Assembly (NCBI GenBank): GCA_039720395.1
Contig: CM077826.1
Span: forward strand, 36,980,790-37,044,789
From: Liquidambar formosana
Lineage: Eukaryota > Streptophyta > Magnoliopsida > Saxifragales > Altingiaceae
DNA: 64,000 bases
Direction of reading: 5' to 3'
Position 1 is the first letter of the stretch; every line of letters begins with the position of its first letter. A program made the position numbers and the translations under genes. The notes under the pieces are model-generated. The model ran no database searches. It was not told the origin of the DNA and saw nothing but the letters and a program-made list of their open reading frames with translations. Positions 58,567 to 64,000 of this stretch are shown here, one piece after another.

Positions 58567-61500
58567 ATGGCTCACCGCAACCCGTTATCCAACATTTTGG
58601 AAACCAACCGTTTAACTGGACCTAATTATCTTGATTGGTTAAGGAATTTAAAAATCGTTTTGAATTCTGAAAATATTACCTATGCACTTCAAAGTCCACT
58701 TCCCAATGCTCCTACTGAGGATGCAACTCGGCAAGAGAAAGACGCTTATCAGAAGCGCATGGATGATGATCTTATGACGAGATGCTATATGATGGTGTCT
58801 CTAAGTCCTGAGCTTAAGAAGCAATACGAGTCCATGGGAAGTGCACCCGAGATATTTATCCACATACAAGAGTTGTATGGCAAAGAGTTCTTGCTTGAAT
58901 GTGATGAATGGGTTGAAGTTCCTGCTTCCAATTCTATGCTCAAGCCTAAAGGCAAGGGAATAAGAAAGGGTAAGAGTACCCAAAGGAAGAGGAAAGGTAA
59001 AGGGATCTGTTTTTACTGCGGCAAAGATGGGCATTGGAAACGTAACTGCCAAGAGTATCTGAATACTCTAAGGAACCAACCTTCGGAAGGTATGGATTAT
59101 GCTCTTATACTTGAGACTAACATGAGTGTTAGCTCTGCTTCCACTTGGGTACTAGATTCTGGTGCGAGTTCTCATATTTGTAATTCCATGCAGGACCTAG
59201 TGGGAAGCAGAAGGCTGAGTAAAGGAGAAGTAACCCTACGAGTGGGAAATGGAGCAAACGTTGCTGCATTAGCCGTGGGGACTTGCTGCTTGACTTTGCC
59301 TAGTGGGAGTAGTTTAGAATTATCAGGCTGTCTTTATATTCCAGAAGTTATAAGAAACATTATTTCTATTTCAGTATTATCTAAACAAGGATTTAGGTTT
59401 GTTTTTGAGGAGAATAAATGTTCTTTATTTAAAAATGAAGAGTTCATTACTTCTGGAGTTTATGTGAATGGCCTTTATTTTCTAAACTTTATTGCAAATG
59501 TTAATTGCATAGAGCATGATAGTTCTAAATTGAATGCAAACAAACCCAAGAGAACAAGAGATGAAGAAAACTCCGCATATGACTGGCACTTGAGACTAGG
59601 TCATATCAGTGAGAATAGGATTAACAAGATGTGTAAGGATGGACAATTAGGTCCATTGGTTTCTATGCCCTTTCCAACTTGTGAATCTTGTTTACTAGGT
59701 AAAATGACCAAGTCACCTTTCACCGGTCACGGTGAGAGAGCAGCAGACATATTAGGATTAATACATAGTGATGTATGTGGTCCTATGAGCATACATGCTC
59801 GTGGAGGTTTCTCTTACTTTATAACCTTTACCGATGATCATTCTAGGTATGGGTATGTGTACTTAATGAAGTACAAATCTGAAGCATTTGAAAAGTTCAA
59901 AGAATTCAGATATGAAGTAGAGAAACAAACTGGTAAAAGTATTAAAGCTCTTCGATCTGATCGAGGAGGAGAATATTTAACTGGTGAGTTTTTAGATCAT
60001 CTTGTTCAAGCGGGCATTCTATCTCAATGGACACCTCCTGGAACACCACAGCTTAATGGTGTGTCAGAAAGGAGGAATAGAACCTTATTGGATATGGTTA
60101 GGTCCATGATGAGTTACACTGATTTACCATTGTCCTTCTGGGGACATGCCCTGGAAACTGCCGCGTACCTGTTGAACAGAGTCCCAACCAAATCTGTCCC
60201 TAAGACACCGTATGAGATATGGAAAGGGAGAGCACCAAGCCTTAAACATATTAAGGTATGGGGTTGCACTGCATATGTAAAGACACATGATGCAACCAAG
60301 TTAGAATCAAGATCAATTAAATGTAGGTTTGTGGGATATCCTAAAGAGAGTTTAGGATATTATTTCTATTATCCTGATGAACAAAAGGTGTTTGTTAGTA
60401 AGTTTGCAGTCTTTCTTGAAAAAGAGTTTATTCAAGAAGGAGGCAATAACAGGAAAATAGAACTCAAAGAATTGTCTGATGAGACACAAACCGACAGTGA
60501 TCCCACCCCTGTCCCTGATGAGACAGAACCCACTAATGTACCACAACCTCTCCGTAGATCGAGTAGGGTATCTGTTGCACCTGAGAGATATGGATTTCTC
60601 AACCATAATGCAGAGGAATTGTTCCTTGGTGATAGAGAACACCCAGATGACCCTACTACTTATGGACAGGCGATTTCGAATATTGATTCGAACAAATGGC
60701 TGGAAGCTATGAAATCTGAAATGGACTCGATGTATTCCAACAAAGTCTGGACTTTAGTTGATCCACCAGAAGGTATAGTACCTATTGGCTGCAAATGGAT
60801 CTTCAAAAGGAAGATAGGTTCAGATGGAAAGGTAGAGACCTACAAGGCTAGGCTAGTGGCAAAAGGTTACCGACAAAGACATGGTATTGACTATGAGGAA
60901 ACCTTCTCGCCAGTGGCTATGCTTAAGTCCATTAGGATCTTGTTAGCTATAGCTGCGCACTACGATTATGAGATATGGCAAATGGATGTAAAGACCGCTT
61001 TCCTTAATGGAAACATTGAGGAAGACCTTTATATGCAGCAACCTGAGGGTTTTACATCCAGTGGTGAGGACCACAAAGTGTGCAAGCTACAGCGGTCCAT
61101 TTATGGACTTAAACAAGCTTCTAGAAGCTGGAACATCCGATTCGATGAGGCAATCAAATCGTTTGGTTTCCTACAGAATATGGATGAACCATGTGTGTAC
61201 AAGAAAGTTAGTGGGAGTGCGATTACCTTCCTAGTCCTATATGTTGATGACATTCTACTTATCGGGAATAAAGTAGAAACGTTATCAAAAGTGAAAGAGT
61301 GGCTTTCACAGAATTTCTCCATGAAAGATTTGGGAGAAGCATCCTATATTCTGGGAATAAAGGTCTATAGAGATAGATCTAAAAGGATGCTAGGTCTCTC
61401 CCAATCATTGTACATAGACAAAATATTGAAAAGGTTCAATTTAGAAGATTCCAAAAGAGGTCTAATTCCTGTTAGGCATGGAATCAAGTTGTCTAAAAAC

Positions 61501-62226
61501 ATGGCACCTAAAACTCCAGAGGAGATTGCGTACATGAGGACGATTCCCTATGCTTCTGCAGTAGGGAGTCTAATGTATGCCATATTGTGTACAAGACCAG
61601 ATATCGCTTTTGGTGTAAGTGTTACAAGCAGATATCAGGCAGACCCAGGTGTGAAACACTGGGAAGCAGTCAAGGCTGTCCTTAAGTACTTAAGAAGAAC
61701 TAAGGAACTATTCCTTGTCTATGGAGGAAGAAATTTAGAAATGGTTGGTTATACGGATTCAGATTTTCAATCTGACGATGATGATAGGAAATCAACATCG
61801 GGGTATGTTTTCACCTTGAATGGTGGAGCTGTAAGTTGGAGGAGCTGTAAACAGGATGTTACAGCGGACTCCACTACAGAGGCTGAGTACATTGCTGCAT
61901 CAGAGGCTGCAAAGGAAGCTGTTTGGATAAAGAAGTTCATTACTGAACTGGGAGTAGTTCCTGCCATTGAGAAGCCCTTGCCATTGTTTTGTGACAACAA
62001 TGGGGCTATTGCTCAAGCTAAGGAACCACGGTCTCATCAAAAGTCCAAACACATTGAGCGTCGATTCCATGTGATTAGAGAGATCATTGGAAGAGGTGAT
62101 ATTAGCATACAGAAGATTCACACAACAGAGAATGTAGCAGATCCCTTCACTAAAGCTATGACCCAAGAGCAGTTGGATCACCACAGACAGGAAATGGGTA
62201 TTAGATACATTGTGGATTGGCTATAG
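58567..62226 (+). CDS. copia-B Gag-Pol polyprotein, intact frame
   Basis: This 1219-codon polyprotein has the Ty1/copia order. The gag N-terminus ([19 protein letters not shown]) is followed by a zinc knuckle C148-C151-H156-C161. The protease has D197-S-G-A. Integrase has H341/H346 and C372/C375, with catalytic D402, D465 and E501 (35 residues between D465 and E501). Reverse transcriptase has YVDD at 892-895, and RNase H has D1064, E1105 and D1143. It ends [14 protein letters not shown]... and a stop directly before the polypurine tract. All the enzyme active sites I can identify are present. Gag is short: between QELYGKE and FLLECDEW (near 58888) a middle part of roughly 70-110 residues, including the MINHIE-like stretch still seen in copia-A, is missing without loss of frame. 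It may therefore make enzymes but a defective capsid. Confidence 0.93.
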   Translation: MAHRNPLSNILETNRLTGPNYLDWLRNLKIVLNSENITYALQSPLPNAPTEDATRQEKDAYQKRMDDDLMTRCYMMVSLSPELKKQYESMGSAPEIFIHIQELYGKEFLLECDEWVEVPASNSMLKPKGKGIRKGKSTQRKRKGKGICFYCGKDGHWKRNCQEYLNTLRNQPSEGMDYALILETNMSVSSASTWVLDSGASSHICNSMQDLVGSRRLSKGEVTLRVGNGANVAALAVGTCCLTLPSGSSLELSGCLYIPEVIRNIISISVLSKQGFRFVFEENKCSLFKNEEFITSGVYVNGLYFLNFIANVNCIEHDSSKLNANKPKRTRDEENSAYDWHLRLGHISENRINKMCKDGQLGPLVSMPFPTCESCLLGKMTKSPFTGHGERAADILGLIHSDVCGPMSIHARGGFSYFITFTDDHSRYGYVYLMKYKSEAFEKFKEFRYEVEKQTGKSIKALRSDRGGEYLTGEFLDHLVQAGILSQWTPPGTPQLNGVSERRNRTLLDMVRSMMSYTDLPLSFWGHALETAAYLLNRVPTKSVPKTPYEIWKGRAPSLKHIKVWGCTAYVKTHDATKLESRSIKCRFVGYPKESLGYYFYYPDEQKVFVSKFAVFLEKEFIQEGGNNRKIELKELSDETQTDSDPTPVPDETEPTNVPQPLRRSSRVSVAPERYGFLNHNAEELFLGDREHPDDPTTYGQAISNIDSNKWLEAMKSEMDSMYSNKVWTLVDPPEGIVPIGCKWIFKRKIGSDGKVETYKARLVAKGYRQRHGIDYEETFSPVAMLKSIRILLAIAAHYDYEIWQMDVKTAFLNGNIEEDLYMQQPEGFTSSGEDHKVCKLQRSIYGLKQASRSWNIRFDEAIKSFGFLQNMDEPCVYKKVSGSAITFLVLYVDDILLIGNKVETLSKVKEWLSQNFSMKDLGEASYILGIKVYRDRSKRMLGLSQSLYIDKILKRFNLEDSKRGLIPVRHGIKLSKNMAPKTPEEIAYMRTIPYASAVGSLMYAILCTRPDIAFGVSVTSRYQADPGVKHWEAVKAVLKYLRRTKELFLVYGGRNLEMVGYTDSDFQSDDDDRKSTSGYVFTLNGGAVSWRSCKQDVTADSTTEAEYIAASEAAKEAVWIKKFITELGVVPAIEKPLPLFCDNNGAIAQAKEPRSHQKSKHIERRFHVIREIIGRGDISIQKIHTTENVADPFTKAMTQEQLDHHRQEMGIRYIVDWL

Positions 62227-62228
62227 TG

Positions 62229-62240
62229 CAAGTGGGAGAT
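62229..62240 (+). other. Polypurine tract of copia-B
   Basis: CAAGTGGGAGAT lies directly before the 3' LTR; it is the plus-strand primer site. Confidence 0.8.
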
Positions 62241-62486
62241 TGTTAGAGTTATGCCCTAGAGCCAATCATAGAGATGATTGTTTAGGGATAAAGGAACAAT
62301 CATTTGATTTCATTTATGTATGTCACATTTATTAAGGAGAAGACAAAAATTCTGTAAGTGTTCTAACCCTCTTCATAGCTAGGGTTTGATTTTGTATATG
62401 CATAGTTAGATTCATGGGCTGTGGAATCAAAGGGAAAATTTTTATATTCCGCACTTCTATTTTTCCCTCTTGTATGATTCCCAACA
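62241..62486 (+). repeat. 3' LTR of copia-B with 1408-bp internal deletion
   Basis: It keeps the first 94 bases (to ...CACATTTATTA) and about the last 152 bases (from AGGAGAAGACAAAAATTCTG) of the LTR. The missing 1408 bases correspond to about 53981-55388 and include the TATA box. The junction shows at most one base of microhomology. Confidence 0.92.
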
Positions 62487-63732
62487 GATTCAGCCCCTCT
62501 GTAAAGTACTTATCACAAAAATCTGTATCTGCCAAAGCTGGATCGGAACTTGGGTAAAAAGTGCAATAGTGTGATGGCTCTTCCTTTCTGAATTCTTGTA
62601 CGCCTTCAAACCCCATAGTAAGGACCACATTTTAGAACAAAGTGACCATGGTTTCAGAATCCATATGCTCCACCCAATCTTCTTATTTCTTCTCCCAATA
62701 GCTATCATTGATGGCTTCATCATCTACCATTTCACCGGTGATTGGATACCACTCGGTGAAGAAAATCTCGAACCCCAGGATTCTGATCTTGGTTGTTGGA
62801 TTGATCATAAGCTCTAGGAACCCACAATACAAGAAGTCATCCCCCTCCTTGATAAAATAGCCATTCAGAGTCAGCCTGTATGGTGAAATCTTAAAATCTG
62901 GCACCCTTCCTTTGGCTCTAGCTTTTCCCTTCTCCTTATTCCTCCTTGTCATTTCTGCATAGTCATTCTTAGTGGGCTCATATCCTAACCCAAAAGTGTA
63001 GGAAACAACCCGGCTTTGAATAGAATGGGGAATTCTTTGTTGGCAACGCCCTAGACCCATACCCGGGAAGAAATTCATTTTCCGCATTATCTCACTAATA
63101 TGTAAATTACCATGGGGACAATAGTCAAGGGGTATCAATTCTTCATTTTCCAACTCCTTTTCTATGCACTGCACATACTCAAACCCAAACAAGGGTATCT
63201 CATTTGATTCTGGTTTTATTTCACATACGGGTACTCCCGCTATTTTCAAATCATAGTCCCCTTGAAGCGTAACAATAGCTCCCTTATGTGGGAACTTTAC
63301 CTTTTGATGTAAGGATGATGGTACAGCCCCAGCAGGATGAATCCAAGGCCTTCCCAATAACAGATTAAAACACGACGGCACATCCAAGACTTGAAACTCC
63401 ACTCTAAACTCCGTGGGTCCCATGATTAGAGGTAAAGTGACCACCCCAATTACTTCTCTACGGGTATTATCATACGCCCTCACTGTCTGCCCAGATGGAG
63501 TGAAATCAGTGGGCCCCAAGCCCAAAACGGTTGCAGTTCTCAAGGGACATACATTCAGCGCAGAACCATTATCAATTAAGACCGTGGGAACCCTCTTCCC
63601 CATGGTGTCAACAGTTATGTGCAAAGCTTGGGAGTGGCTTGGCCCACTCTTGGGTAAATCAGCCTCTGTGAACACTATAGTGGAATTCTTCGGAGCAGGG
63701 TTTACTAGATTCACCAATCCTTCAGGAGACAA
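62487..63732 (-). pseudogene. gypsy-2 protease, right of copia-B
   Basis: It is collinear with gypsy-1 2355-3600. The catalytic VLIDNGSALNVCP, LLLGRPWIHPAGA, NFFPGMGLGR and TFGLGYEPT are present. One frame runs throughout, with stops near 62680 (Glu to stop) and 62633 (Gln to stop). The frame resumes at 53886 beyond copia-B. Confidence 0.8.
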
Positions 63733-64000
63733 ATCAACTAGAACCTATATTTGGTTTAGCAACTTCAGCACTGTCTGTCTGTGTTTGTGAGAGGCCATAA
63801 GCAAGCCCCAAATAGTGATATTAGCATTGGTCTTCTTCAATTGTCTGAGTACTTCATCTTCTTCTTCTTACACATCAAGGCACTTGTCTAACTCACCCAG
63901 TGGATTATCAGACTCCAAGTGCGGAGGCTTGAAATGGTGGCCCCCCCTTGTCATGTGGTCCACTTCTTCATCACTAGCCCAAATGTCATCAATCTCATTA
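63733..64000 (-). pseudogene. gypsy-2 gag end, cut by the window edge
   Basis: It matches gypsy-1 about 2090-2354 (DEEVDHMT, HFKPPHLESDNPLGE, ITIWGLLMASHKH). A run of seven G (63941-63947, as C on the plus strand) joins gag and protease in one frame, whereas gypsy-1 has six. Stops replace Gln near 63760 and 63868. The rest of gag lies beyond base 64000. Confidence 0.7.

Larger units (their letters stand above)
53887..62486 (+). mobile_element. copia-B: young Ty1/copia element (Angela/BARE type) with intact gag-pol
   Basis: It has a 5' LTR (1654 bp), primer site, leader, one uninterrupted gag-pol frame, polypurine tract and a 3' LTR shortened to 246 bp. The target duplication gattc is at 53882-53886 and 62487-62491. 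All 246 bases of the 3' LTR match the corresponding parts of the 5' LTR as far as I can read, so it inserted very recently. It is nested in the gypsy-2 protease. Confidence 0.95.
45810..64000 (-). mobile_element. gypsy-2: second copy of the gypsy-1 family, 5' part outside the window
   Basis: Reading leftwards it contains the gag end and protease (64000-62487), copia-B, the protease tail, RT, RNase H, archaeal-type RNase H and integrase (53886-50069), a pyrimidine tract, an antisense PMD gene, tandem repeats, and an LTR from 47022. It is the inverted, close relative of gypsy-1, without PMD-2. Its frames are better kept than those of gypsy-1: from 53426 to about 50930 pol is collinear, interrupted only by stop codons. 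Confidence 0.8.

Noticed and set aside
62332..62628. A 98-codon minus-strand frame joining LTR and protease sequence.
   Set aside because: It crosses the copia-B/gypsy-2 border at 62486/62487; only the part right of 62487 is protease relic.

Overview
This window looks like gene-poor, transposon-saturated nuclear DNA of a flowering plant. I recognise no ordinary host gene. Nearly every coding region belongs to LTR retrotransposons of two kinds. The first kind is large Ty3/gypsy elements of the Tat/Ogre type, shown by a second archaeal-type RNase H, a D-N-G-S protease, a zinc-knuckle-like gag tail and very long LTRs. The second kind is Ty1/copia elements of the Angela/BARE type, with LTRs of about 1.65 kb that begin TGTTAG..ATTATGCCCTAGAG, an initiator-Met tRNA primer site and a leader of 3.0-3.5 kb.

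Layout: (1) 1-26738, gypsy-1 (+): decayed gag-pro-pol (295-7415), a purine tract, an antisense plant-mobile-domain gene (PMD-1, 7782-9068), a second antisense, intron-containing PMD gene (PMD-2, 9511-21874) split by copia-A (10242-19947, TSD agggg), an 80-bp tandem array and one LTR (23684 to about 26738). (2) 26739-30950: unassigned AT-rich DNA holding a copia solo LTR (27098-28679, TSD tataa). (3) About 30950-45809: the 3' part of gypsy-3 (-): a long LTR (37281 leftwards) with 60-bp and 162-bp arrays, a non-autonomous hAT element (38429-39202, 8-bp TSD), 51-bp and 81-bp arrays interrupted by a second solo LTR (41259-42908, TSD ggaag), and the intron-containing PMD-3 gene (44168-45809). (4) 45810-64000: gypsy-2 (-), a close relative of gypsy-1 with an intact 419-codon antisense PMD gene (48453-49712). 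Its pro-pol is interrupted by copia-B (53887-62486, TSD gattc), which carries an intact 1219-codon gag-pol.

Working picture: the gypsy elements carry sense gag-pol driven by the LTR, plus one or two PMD genes on the opposite strand between pol and the 3' LTR. A GC-rich palindrome (GGTGACCACC...GGTGGTCACC) lies upstream of the TATA box of the LTR promoter and also upstream of the antisense PMD promoters, which suggests shared control. PMD proteins of the MAIN/MAIL family act in transposon silencing in plants, so a transposon-borne PMD could modify silencing; that is inference. In the copia elements the leader just before gag holds four hairpins whose loops all contain the palindrome ACATGT. 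Three of them share an identical 17-nt loop on unrelated stems, a layout that suggests RNA dimerisation or packaging. Copia-A has lost all coding capacity yet has nearly identical LTRs, so it probably moved in trans. Copia-B is very young but has a gag deletion and a 3' LTR that lost its promoter.
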